Assembly: GCA_963656085.1 (NCBI GenBank)
Contig: CAVKHV010000046.1
Coordinates: forward strand, 1-12,320
Direction of reading: 5' to 3'
Source of the DNA: CAVALG01 sp963656085
GTDB lineage: Bacteria; Bacillota; Clostridia; Oscillospirales; Acutalibacteraceae
Length of the DNA stretch: 12,320 nt
Positions 1-6,493 of the stretch are shown piece by piece. Position 1 is the first letter of the stretch; every line of letters starts with the position of its first letter. The notes under the pieces were generated by a model. That model ran no database searches, was not told the origin of the DNA, and saw only the letters and a list, made by a program, of their open reading frames with translations. A program made the translations under genes and the position numbers.

Positions 1-73
1 GATACTTCACACCGTATATACCGACCGTTCAAATGTACTTAAATAATCGGTTGGCGGTAAAACTTTAAAAAAC
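1..73. other. left-edge segment, no gene recognised
   Basis: All three plus-strand frames from the window edge run into stops (frame 1 near 42, frame 2 at 44-46, frame 3 at 66-68). A plus-strand gene could therefore end here with at most about 21 visible codons. None of these short tails resembles a family I recognise. The sequence is followed directly by the hairpin at 74-114, which could terminate such a gene as well as the minus-strand regulator. Confidence 0.3.
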
Positions 74-120
74 AATCACCGAGAACAGTCATTAAAAGAC
101 CGTCCTCGGTGATTTTGTTT
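61..120. terminator. bidirectional intrinsic terminator
   Basis: A 10-bp perfect stem (AATCACCGAG at 74-83 with CTCGGTGATT at 105-114) is extended inward by a further imperfect stem closing on an A/T loop. Read on the minus strand, the hairpin is followed by a run of T (73-67), as expected for the end of the XRE gene 25 bases away. Read on the plus strand it is followed by TTTTGTTTGTT-like sequence, so it may also stop transcription entering from the left. Confidence 0.8.
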
Positions 121-138
121 GTTGGCTATTCTACTATT

Positions 139-414
139 TTATTGCTCGCCATTTATCATAGGATAATTGATTTCATTAATTCCTAACAACCAGTTGACAG
201 AGACCTTTAAAATTTTTGAAAGTTCCCGAAGTTCATAATCGGCAACAAATCTTGTGCCTATTTCAATTCTTGATACACTGTCGCGTTCAATCATTATCCC
301 GTTTATTTGTAATTTTGCCGCTAGATCGCTTTGGGTAAGGTGCTGTTTTCTTCTTGCTTTATGTATTCTTTCTCCACAAATATTCTTTTTTCCATTAAAA
401 TCATAAATTTTCAT
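139..414 (-). CDS. XRE-family helix-turn-helix transcriptional regulator
   Basis: This 91-residue protein is almost entirely one lambda-repressor-like DNA-binding domain (about residues 13-78). It contains the run ERIHKARRKQHLTQSDLAAKL, the recognition-helix segment DSVSRIE and the closing helices ELRELSKILKVSVNWLLG. The loop between helices 2 and 3 is slightly longer than in classical Cro/C1 proteins, as in a common clostridial subgroup. There is no C-terminal protease, peptidase or ligand-binding domain, so it probably acts as a small dimeric repressor. AAAGGAG sits 6 bases before the ATG. It is divergent from the zinc-ribbon/CFI-box operon, and the 429-493 repeats between them are its likely operator. 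I infer autoregulation plus control of that operon. The family call is firm; the regulatory target is inference. Confidence 0.9.
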   Translation of the reverse strand: MKIYDFNGKKNICGERIHKARRKQHLTQSDLAAKLQINGIMIERDSVSRIEIGTRFVADYELRELSKILKVSVNWLLGINEINYPMINGEQ

Positions 415-428
415 ATTAACTCCTTTAA

Positions 429-493
429 TGTTAAAGATAAGATTTTTCTTGACTTTAACATTTTTTTGTGTTAATATTGTGTTAAAGATAAGA
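429..493. promoter_or_regulatory. probable operator of the XRE regulator (palindrome plus direct repeat)
   Basis: TGTTAAAGATAAGA occurs perfectly twice in the same orientation (429-442 and 480-493). The first copy is the left half of a 32-bp imperfect palindrome at 429-460, with TGTTAAAG and CTTTAACA outer arms, AAGA and TCTT inner arms, and 12 of 16 pairs symmetric. A further TGTTAA half-site lies at 469-474, 11 bases (one helical turn) from the one at 480. The sites cover the -35 box and the start region of the plus-strand promoter and sit just upstream of the regulator's own ribosome binding site. This is typical of a divergent, self-controlled repressor operator. Protein binding is inferred. 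Confidence 0.65.
449..477 (+). promoter_or_regulatory. sigma-A type promoter for the zinc-ribbon/CFI-box operon
   Basis: TTGACT at 449-454 and TAATAT at 472-477 are separated by 17 bases. The predicted start is near 484, about 44 bases before the zinc-ribbon ATG. The -35 box lies inside the 32-bp palindrome, and the second direct repeat begins just after the -10 box. A bound XRE protein would therefore block polymerase. Confidence 0.65.
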
Positions 494-527
494 ATTTGCT
501 TTTTTATTTTATAGGAGGATGATAGTT

Positions 528-731
528 ATGACTAATTTAGAATTTACATTATGTCCTAAGTGCAGATTGGGCCATTTAAGATCTGTGAGTGAAAGAACAG
601 GGGGATTTAGCGGTAAAAAAGCTACCGCCGGTGTTTTTTTCTTAGGACCTATTGGATTGGCTGCAGGCGCTCTTGGGAAAAAGAAAGTTACATATCAGTG
701 CAGTAATTGCGGATACACAGTTGAGAGGTGA
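528..731 (+). CDS. small zinc-ribbon protein with glycine-rich hydrophobic core
   Basis: I start this at the ATG at 528 (67 residues). A perfect AGGAGG at 513-518 stands 9 bases before it, whereas the in-frame ATG at 519 abuts that Shine-Dalgarno and cannot use it. The protein has two CxxC knuckles, CPKC at residues 9-12 and CSNC at 58-61, which should bind one zinc as a split ribbon. Between them lies a Gly/Ala-rich hydrophobic stretch (about residues 25-50, with GPIGLAAGALGKKK) resembling a glycine-zipper or short membrane-interacting segment. I recognise no named family or function. Its stop codon sits a few bases before the next gene's ATG, so the two are translationally coupled. The reading as zinc ribbon is solid; the role is unknown. 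Confidence 0.8.
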   Translation: MTNLEFTLCPKCRLGHLRSVSERTGGFSGKKATAGVFFLGPIGLAAGALGKKKVTYQCSNCGYTVER

Positions 732-736
732 ATGCT

Positions 737-1942
737 ATGTCTAATTGTGATATATTACCGGTATTGCAAAACGCCGATCAGTTATTATCAAATGGAGAAT
801 GGCTAGAAGCTCTAAGACTTTTATCTGAAGTAAATTATGATGAATCCAGTTATGATGTAATCGAAAAAATCATTTTAACAAAAATTAATTGCATAAGTTT
901 AGCAGCCGCGTCACTTAGCTTAGCAGGCTCTCAAGAGAAATTCGATAAATTTTTTAATTATTACTCTGACGATATAAGTAAATGCATAAAAGATTTATTG
1001 GACAATATTTATCGGCATAAAAAAGAAAAAGATGCAGGAAAAATATATGTCAAATTTTATAACATTTTGGTAAATCAGTTTAACTCTTTTATAGATCGTG
1101 CTATTGCTGAAATTAAAGATTTTGAAACTGCCCGAACATTTATTTTATTTGCACACTGGCACTCCGTCTTTTGCTCCAAAGTGTCTCTTGTGTTCTTAAT
1201 GCAGGCAAGTGATATGGGCATTTCAATTGAAGAAGAATATAAAAACGAAATTCATAAGATTGATCATAAAACAGATGAAATTCATTATCACAAACAATTT
1301 GAGCGAGCGAAAGATTTTATAAATTGGATCTCAAATTCAACTTCTGATTTCCCTTATTTTGATTGTCCGCAACTTGAGCGACTTAATAATATAACTATAA
1401 CTTTTTTTGCATGCGAGACTCTTCTTGAGGACATAATAGATAATACTGAGGGCGAACTCAAAATTAAAAGTCTTAAAACTTTGATCGCTGTTGATTGTGA
1501 TCATATGAATAGTATAGCATTAAAAGACGGTAAGAAACTTTCCATACTTCCATCGGCTGATTTAAGAACTCAAAAGAGCAATGAAATACTAAAACTTGAA
1601 AAGCAGGTGCAGGTATATATAAAAGAGTACAAACATCCGCCATATAATTTAAACGCCGTTAATACCGTACAGTCAACAGGTGGTTGCTATATAGCTACTG
1701 CCGTATATGGTTCTTATGATTGCCCCGAGGTGTGGACTTTGCGCCGCTATCGCGACAATATTCTGGCGAAAACACAATTTGGCAGAGCGTTCATAAAGGT
1801 ATATTACGCAATCAGTCCAACACTTGTAAAATGGTTTGGAAACACAAAATGGTTTAAAGAATTGTGGAAAAACAGGTTGGATAAAATGATTTTAAACCTG
1901 CAACACAGCGGTGTTGCATCTACGCCGTATAAAGACAAGTAA
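737..1942 (+). CDS. helical protein with CFI-box-type C-terminal domain
   Basis: The ATG at 737 (401 residues) is preferred over the in-frame GTG at 728, because GAGAGGTG at 723-730 is then a correctly spaced ribosome binding site. The first 300 or so residues look alpha-helical and rich in Lys, Glu, Ile and Phe, with a TPR-like start (NGEWLEALRLLSEV). I see no catalytic motif. From about residue 315 it carries GGCYIATAVYGS, then PEVWTLRRYRDNIL, a GRAF segment and YYAISPTLVKW. This is the layout of the CFI-box C-terminal domain (GCFIATAAYGS...P.V..LR.FRD..L), here with Tyr in place of Phe. Cys317 is the conserved cysteine. The domain is known at the ends of otherwise unrelated bacterial proteins, and its function is not established as far as I know. 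Composition is AT-rich compared with the genes to the right, suggesting acquisition. Confidence 0.8.
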   Translation: MSNCDILPVLQNADQLLSNGEWLEALRLLSEVNYDESSYDVIEKIILTKINCISLAAASLSLAGSQEKFDKFFNYYSDDISKCIKDLLDNIYRHKKEKDAGKIYVKFYNILVNQFNSFIDRAIAEIKDFETARTFILFAHWHSVFCSKVSLVFLMQASDMGISIEEEYKNEIHKIDHKTDEIHYHKQFERAKDFINWISNSTSDFPYFDCPQLERLNNITITFFACETLLEDIIDNTEGELKIKSLKTLIAVDCDHMNSIALKDGKKLSILPSADLRTQKSNEILKLEKQVQVYIKEYKHPPYNLNAVNTVQSTGGCYIATAVYGSYDCPEVWTLRRYRDNILAKTQFGRAFIKVYYAISPTLVKWFGNTKWFKELWKNRLDKMILNLQHSGVASTPYKDK

Positions 1943-1965
1943 CATAAATATAATTCTATAACCCA

Positions 1966-2018
1966 AAATAATATGGTCTGTAAAACTATGTTGAGTTTTA
2001 CAGACCATATTTATATAT
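1966..2018. terminator. terminator hairpin between convergent genes
   Basis: A 17-bp perfect inverted repeat (1971-1987 with 1994-2010) encloses a 6-base loop. It lies between the CFI-box gene (plus) and pgeF (minus). The tail on the minus strand is TTATTTT; on the plus strand it is the A/T-mixed TTATATAT, so termination may be better for pgeF. It also marks the right edge of the AT-rich cassette. Confidence 0.75.
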
Positions 2019-2071
2019 CAACGAAATGCTTTAATTATGTACCCTAATTTAAAACTATTCGCATAATATCA

Positions 2072-2896
2072 TTATTTCAACGCTATAAGTGCGGCGTTGT
2101 TTCCGCGCTTGCCGCCCGCAGCCCTGTGGGAGTGGAAATGCGTATATTCACATTCGGTGCATAGGTCGGATACCGTTATGTTGTTTTCGGGTACGCCTGC
2201 CGACATAAGTATCAGTTTGTTTGTTTTTTGCAGGTCTATGTTGTATTTTCCGTTAGGCTTATATTCGCAAACATCGCCGATATCAACACAGTCTATTTTC
2301 AAAAACTCGTTGTACACGGGTTCGTCAACCTCAAAACAGCATTGCTTTATTGACGGCGCTATGCCCACAAGTATATTTTTTGGGTCGCAGCCGTATTCGC
2401 CTGCCATTCGCTCAACCGTAAGCGCACCTATTTTACCTACCGTTCCGCGCCACCCCGCGTGGGAGGCGGCAATAACATTTTTTTGCGGGTCAAAAAACAA
2501 CAGCGGAACGCAGTCGGCATATTGGGTTACAAGAACTATTCCGGGTACATCGGTAATAAGCCCGTCAACATTGTCGTAATCCCGTTCGGCGGTTATTCCT
2601 TTGCCTATATCTTTTTCGGTAACGGTGCGGATATTCACGGTGTGCGTCTGGTGGGAAAGCACACATTTTTTAAAGTCAACACCGATTGCCTCGCATACGC
2701 GGCGGTAGTTTTCAAGCACGTTTTCACGCTTGTCGCCGTTGGAAAAACTCATATTAACGGTGGAGTATATTCCCTCGCTCACGCCGCCGTGCCGCGTGGT
2801 AAAGGCGGCGGCAACCTTTCCCGTTTTATCAAACGACGGGAAGGATATATACACAAGTTCTCCGTTTCGGTTGATTTTAAGCGTTTCCGATTTCAT
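2072..2896 (-). CDS. pgeF: laccase-domain protein (peptidoglycan editing factor / purine nucleoside phosphorylase, YfiH/YlmD family)
   Basis: The 274 residues match the full-length Cu-oxidase_4 (DUF152) family. Visible signatures are TTRHGGVS (33-40), HQTH (82-85), QYADCVPLLFFD (125-136), HAGWRGT (146-152), CCFEV (186-190) and the C-terminal HSHR. His85, Cys129 and His146 correspond to the zinc triad; the 17-residue Cys-to-His spacing agrees with characterised members. The E. coli homologue is called PgeF because it prevents misincorporation into peptidoglycan, and human LACC1 and bacterial relatives act on purine nucleosides. Which activity matters here cannot be read from the sequence. The ribosome binding site is AAAGGGG about 10 bases before the ATG. 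It begins 22 bases after the hydrolase stop codon and is almost certainly cotranscribed with it. Confidence 0.93.
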   Translation of the reverse strand: MKSETLKINRNGELVYISFPSFDKTGKVAAAFTTRHGGVSEGIYSTVNMSFSNGDKRENVLENYRRVCEAIGVDFKKCVLSHQTHTVNIRTVTEKDIGKGITAERDYDNVDGLITDVPGIVLVTQYADCVPLLFFDPQKNVIAASHAGWRGTVGKIGALTVERMAGEYGCDPKNILVGIAPSIKQCCFEVDEPVYNEFLKIDCVDIGDVCEYKPNGKYNIDLQKTNKLILMSAGVPENNITVSDLCTECEYTHFHSHRAAGGKRGNNAALIALK

Positions 2897-2918
2897 TTTT
2901 CAGTCGCCCCTTTAAGGT

Positions 2919-3803
2919 CTATTTTTCGGTTGAAACGGTGTAATTTCTTCCGTTGCATTTAACAGTAATGTTGCCTTGCTTGTCTGTCCTGTATATGTCG
3001 GTTCCTGCCTTTCGGTATCGCGAAAGTATTTCGGGGCGCGGATGCCCGTATCGGTTGTCAATACCGCAGGATATAACCGCAACCGCCGGCGATATCTTTT
3101 TAATAAATTTCGTGCTGCTTGAGGTCGTGCTGCCGTGATGTCCGACTTTTATAATATCCGCGTCCAGATCCGGATAGTCCTTGATTAATCGGTTCTCTAT
3201 CTCGGTTTCGGCGTCACCCATAAATAAAAATGTTATGTCATAGTATATCATTCTGATAACTACCGAATAATTATTAAGATTGCCGTAATCACTTTCGGCA
3301 GGGGAAAGACAGTCTATTTTGAGGTGGTCTTCATTTGATATCACCGTGCCTGCGGCAGCGCGCGAAACCGAACAGCCTTTCGACTTTACCGCTGTCAGGA
3401 AACGTTCGTATATGCGTGTGGTCGGCATATCCCTTTCCGATATCTGCGGCATAAACACTTCGCCTATTTCAAAGTTGTTTATTACATCGTCCAATCCGCC
3501 TATGTGGTCTTCGTGCGGGTGCGTGGCTACCACTATATCTATTGAGTCAATTCCGAGGTTTTTAAGATGTTCGGTGATTTGATTGGCTGTAGCTTGTGTC
3601 CCTCCGTCAATCAGCATATTTCTGCCGTCGGGCAGCCGTATAAGCGTGGAATCGCCTTGCCCGATATCAATATATTCCACCGTCAGGTTCTTAATTTTCG
3701 TATCGGCACTGTTAATATTACCGTCGCAACCGCTGAAAGTTACAATCACAAATACCGATAATACAAGCGCCATTGCTTTTTTAAATCCGGTTTTTACCGT
3801 CAT
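2919..3803 (-). CDS. exported ComEC/Rec2-like metallo-beta-lactamase-fold hydrolase
   Basis: The 294-residue protein has a basic N-terminus and hydrophobic stretch (8-22) ending in FSGC, which makes Cys26 a likely lipoprotein anchor, although Phe at -3 makes the lipobox imperfect. The MBL domain has DIGQGDSTLI (46-55), THPHEDHIGG (94-103; ligands His95, His97, Asp99, His100), MGDAE (195-199), KVGHHGS (219-225) and GHP (253-255), so the metal site is complete. This is the hydrolase domain found at the end of the DNA-uptake channel ComEC, but without the channel. Stand-alone relatives are assumed to be nucleases or phosphoesterases outside the membrane; the substrate is unknown. AAGGAGATG precedes the ATG by about 8 bases. 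It is the first gene of the pair with pgeF and is preceded by the alternative hairpins at 3826-3879. Confidence 0.88.
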   Translation of the reverse strand: MTVKTGFKKAMALVLSVFVIVTFSGCDGNINSADTKIKNLTVEYIDIGQGDSTLIRLPDGRNMLIDGGTQATANQITEHLKNLGIDSIDIVVATHPHEDHIGGLDDVINNFEIGEVFMPQISERDMPTTRIYERFLTAVKSKGCSVSRAAAGTVISNEDHLKIDCLSPAESDYGNLNNYSVVIRMIYYDITFLFMGDAETEIENRLIKDYPDLDADIIKVGHHGSTTSSSTKFIKKISPAVAVISCGIDNRYGHPRPEILSRYRKAGTDIYRTDKQGNITVKCNGRNYTVSTEK

Positions 3804-3825
3804 TCGGTGCCATCTCCTTTTTAAA

Positions 3826-3879
3826 CTGCCGAATAACGGCAGAACCCAAAACCGTTATCGGTTTCGGCGTTCTGCCGTT
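3826..3879 (-). promoter_or_regulatory. alternative hairpins: terminator or attenuator before the hydrolase gene
   Basis: AACGGCAGAAC (3835-3845) pairs perfectly with GTTCTGCCGTT (3869-3879). Their 23-base loop contains a second stem (CC.AAACCG with CGGTTT.GG), giving a long hairpin after the GH94 gene. The same CGGCAG at 3837-3842 can instead pair with CTGCCG at 3826-3831, forming a smaller hairpin that ends close to the hydrolase ribosome binding site. The two structures exclude each other. On the minus strand the T tail after the long hairpin is short (TTATT), so it may be a weak terminator for the GH94 transcript or a leader switch. Confidence 0.55.
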
Positions 3880-3919
3880 TTATAAGTTAAATCAGCGGCT
3901 AAAAGCGGTAGGGCAGACC

Positions 3920-6268
3920 TTATTGTCCGTTGCCGAGATTGAGCGAAATCGCAGCCTCTTTTTTACCGGCAAGCATTTCCCACGGCACCGTGTTTCCGGC
4001 AACCTTTACTCCGTCAACAAAAAGTTCGGTTTCGGCGGCTCTTTCCACTTTAATATGGCACATTGTGCCGCGGCACAGACGGTCAACCGTGTACTCTTTC
4101 CATTCTTTCGGCACCTGCGGATCAATAACCAAGCCGTCAAGTTCGGGACGCACGCCGAGAATGTACTGCGTGGCCGTAACATACATCCATGAAGCAGTAC
4201 CCGTGAGCCAGGAGTTTACGCATACGCCTGCGCGATTGTGCGGCGGTGCTAACATAGTCTGCGAGTATACATAAGGTTCGGTCATACAAACGTCGGCAAT
4301 GTCGTTTCTTCTTGTCGGCAATGACAGCGTGTAGCATCTGTAAGCGTCCTCACCTCTGCCAAGCAGTGCCAGAGCAATTATAGCCCATGTGTTTGCGTGG
4401 AAGAAGTAACCCCCGTTTTCACGCGCGCCGGCAGGGAAGAGATAATAAAACTTGCGCTTTGTGTCAAATCCGGTCGAGGCGGGATAATGCGATATAATGC
4501 CCATTTCTTTGCAAAGGTATTTAAGCACGTTATCCATAGCCGAGTTTGCCTTTTCCTTGTCGGGCAAACGGCTCAGCACAGACCACGATTGCGGATTAAG
4601 GTATATTTTGTTCCATTCGTCGTCATTTGTGCCGTACTTTTCGCCGCTCGGCGTGAATGCCCTTATAAACCATTCGCCATCCCATATTGTGTCTGTTTTT
4701 GAGCGGCAGTATTCATATATCTCGTCAACCTTTTTCTTCCTTTTTTCAAGGCCCATATGGGCAAAAAGCGCGCTCAATTCGTACGCGGCGTGCGCCAACT
4801 GGAAGAATACAAAGGTTGTTTCGGCAGGGCGACCCTGTTCGTCGTTACTTATAGGCCAAAGACTGTCGTTCCAGTCGTTGCCCAAAAATTTCGGTATTCC
4901 GTGCGGTCCTAAATTCTGCATAGTAAATTCAAGACCTTTTTCAAGGTGCTCAAGAACCGTAGCCTCGCCGCCGTCTACATACGGTACTACCTCATCCAAA
5001 AATGCGTAGTCGCCTGTTTCCTTAACATAACTTGTAACGCTGAATACCGACCAAAGATGGTCGTCGCTGCGGCCTCCTCCGACCGATTCGCCCGTTGCGG
5101 GGTAGTAAACGGTTCTTGCGTTACCGTCGTTTCTCTGTATTGATAAAAGCAGTTTAATTCGCTCTTTTGACTGTTCGGGGATCGAGTGCAGAACACCCAA
5201 AACGTCTTGCATACTGTCCCTGAAACCGAAACCGCGGTCAACCCCGCGCTCATATACCGAAATAAACCTTGACCAGTCAAATGTGGTGCGGGTTTGGTAT
5301 GAATGCCAGATGTTCAGCATTGTGTCCATATCCGCGTTCGGTGTGCTTACCTGCAACTTGTTAAGGTGGGTCCGCCAAAGGTCGGCAATTGCCTTAAAGC
5401 CGGCCTCTCTTTTCTCTTTGTCAAACGCTTCGGCTATCTGCGCGTCAATGCTTTCCTTGTCTTCGGTCGCACCGAGGGTATAGGTGGCGTTCTTTGTTTC
5501 GCCGGGCGCCAAAGTAATAGCAGAGCAGAGAACACCCACGGCATTGTCGGAATGCATTATGCTGTTTTTGCAAATTCCGTCGTCCAATACCTGCGGGTTG
5601 GATTCGTCGCGGTATGCGCCTATGAATTCACGCTGGCAGCAGTCATAACCGCATATCGGCAGATCGGTCGATATGTAATCATACATATTTTTACCGGATA
5701 TCTGCATTGCGGCGGTATCACATATTATTTTATCCCCGTAAAATTCGCACATAAGCGCCATTGTCTGCCAGTGGCACAACATATCAAAGGACGCATGGTG
5801 GAAACTGAATTCAACATATGAGTAAAGTTTAAGGTTTTTCGGTTTGTCAGAAAGGTTTTCAATCTCAACTTCCCAGATTTCATAGCGCGCCTTCGGAGGG
5901 ATATAATAGGTTATCGTTGTGCGTACGTCGTCATATGTCCCGGTGATTTTAGTGTAACCCAGACCGTGGCGGCATTCATAAAACTGCATATCTTTAAGCA
6001 CCGGCTGCCATGTCGGCGACCAGTATTCGCCCGTGTCCTCGTTGCGGATGTAGATGTACCGTCCGGGGCGGTCAATCGGTTGGTTGGTGAATTTGTAGCG
6101 CGTTACCCTGCGGTTCGACGGGTCGCCGTCAAACGACAGACCGCCCGCGGTGTTGGAAATAATACCGCTGTATCCGCCGTTGCCGAGGTAGTTCATCCAC
6201 TGCGTAGGCGTGTCGGGGCGGGTAATCACATACTCAAGTTTTTTGTTGTCAAAATAGCCGAATTTCAT
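3920..6268 (-). CDS. GH94 glycoside phosphorylase (cellobiose/chitobiose phosphorylase type)
   Basis: I start at the ATG at 6268 (782 residues): GGGAGA lies 6 bases upstream and MKFGYFDN is the usual N-terminus. GH94 enzymes split beta-glycosidic disaccharides or oligosaccharides with phosphate, in the cytoplasm, saving ATP. Visible are the N-terminal beta-sandwich (YVITRPDTP, NYLGNGG, ISNTAGG, YECRHGLGYTKI), the barrel segments GFRDSMQD (Arg350, Asp351) and DDHLW, the catalytic-acid motif DWND (Asp465 as first Asp), the phosphate-side ENGGYFFHANTW (His624), and the C-terminal SWLTGTASWMY and GVRPELDGLVIDP. Length fits cellobiose phosphorylase (about 810) and chitobiose phosphorylase (about 800). 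The N-terminus resembles both, so specificity is left open; cellobiose, chitobiose or another beta-disaccharide is possible. No sugar transporter or regulator adjoins it. It is transcribed from the promoter at 6301-6329. Confidence 0.9.
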   Translation of the reverse strand: MKFGYFDNKKLEYVITRPDTPTQWMNYLGNGGYSGIISNTAGGLSFDGDPSNRRVTRYKFTNQPIDRPGRYIYIRNEDTGEYWSPTWQPVLKDMQFYECRHGLGYTKITGTYDDVRTTITYYIPPKARYEIWEVEIENLSDKPKNLKLYSYVEFSFHHASFDMLCHWQTMALMCEFYGDKIICDTAAMQISGKNMYDYISTDLPICGYDCCQREFIGAYRDESNPQVLDDGICKNSIMHSDNAVGVLCSAITLAPGETKNATYTLGATEDKESIDAQIAEAFDKEKREAGFKAIADLWRTHLNKLQVSTPNADMDTMLNIWHSYQTRTTFDWSRFISVYERGVDRGFGFRDSMQDVLGVLHSIPEQSKERIKLLLSIQRNDGNARTVYYPATGESVGGGRSDDHLWSVFSVTSYVKETGDYAFLDEVVPYVDGGEATVLEHLEKGLEFTMQNLGPHGIPKFLGNDWNDSLWPISNDEQGRPAETTFVFFQLAHAAYELSALFAHMGLEKRKKKVDEIYEYCRSKTDTIWDGEWFIRAFTPSGEKYGTNDDEWNKIYLNPQSWSVLSRLPDKEKANSAMDNVLKYLCKEMGIISHYPASTGFDTKRKFYYLFPAGARENGGYFFHANTWAIIALALLGRGEDAYRCYTLSLPTRRNDIADVCMTEPYVYSQTMLAPPHNRAGVCVNSWLTGTASWMYVTATQYILGVRPELDGLVIDPQVPKEWKEYTVDRLCRGTMCHIKVERAAETELFVDGVKVAGNTVPWEMLAGKKEAAISLNLGNGQ

Positions 6269-6300
6269 AGAATATCTCCCGTAAAAAAATTTCATTTCCG

Positions 6301-6329
6301 ATTTTAACACAAGTCTAAGTTAAAATCAA
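6301..6329 (-). promoter_or_regulatory. sigma-A promoter for the GH94 gene
   Basis: On the minus strand, TTGATT (6329-6324) and TAAAAT (6306-6301) are 17 bases apart, with a TG one base before the -10 box (extended -10). The predicted start is about 25 bases upstream of the chosen ATG at 6268, which supports that start. No palindromic operator is evident around it. Confidence 0.6.
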
Positions 6330-6409
6330 TAAAAATACTTCTATTTTTACCGCATAATTTGTATTTAAGGTAAATTAAGTGAAAAATCGAAATTTTTTAT
6401 AAAAAACTG

Positions 6410-6438
6410 TTTAAATCTGAGTGAATTTCTGTTAAAAT
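6410..6438 (+). promoter_or_regulatory. probable promoter for the Na/Pi cotransporter gene
   Basis: TTTAAA (6410-6415) and TAAAAT (6433-6438) are separated by 17 bases, with TG one base before the -10 box. The -35 match is modest. This gives an untranslated leader of roughly 50 bases. The 225-base divergent region 6269-6493 otherwise shows only A/T-rich sequence, and I see no Pho-box-like repeat that I can defend. Confidence 0.45.
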
Positions 6439-6493
6439 ATTATTTGTGGAAGTTCGGCTCGACTTGTACTTATTGAAAGGACAGAAATAAAAT

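Noticed and set aside
519..527. Upstream in-frame ATG for the zinc-ribbon gene
   Set aside because: It directly abuts the AGGAGG at 513-518, so it cannot be served by it; the ATG at 528 has correct spacing.
728..736. GTG start for the CFI-box protein
   Set aside because: The GTG is part of the GAGAGGTG ribosome binding site that serves the ATG at 737.
2097..5143. Several plus-strand open frames opposite pgeF, the hydrolase and the GH94 gene (for example 2459-2962, 3583-3885, 4497-5009)
   Set aside because: They lie wholly or mostly antisense to genes with full family signatures, lack convincing ribosome binding sites and resemble no protein family.
6269..6310. 14-residue N-terminal extension of the GH94 protein
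   Set aside because: Known GH94 proteins begin MKFG/MKYG, there is a good ribosome binding site for the ATG at 6268, and the -10 box at 6301-6306 lies inside the extension.
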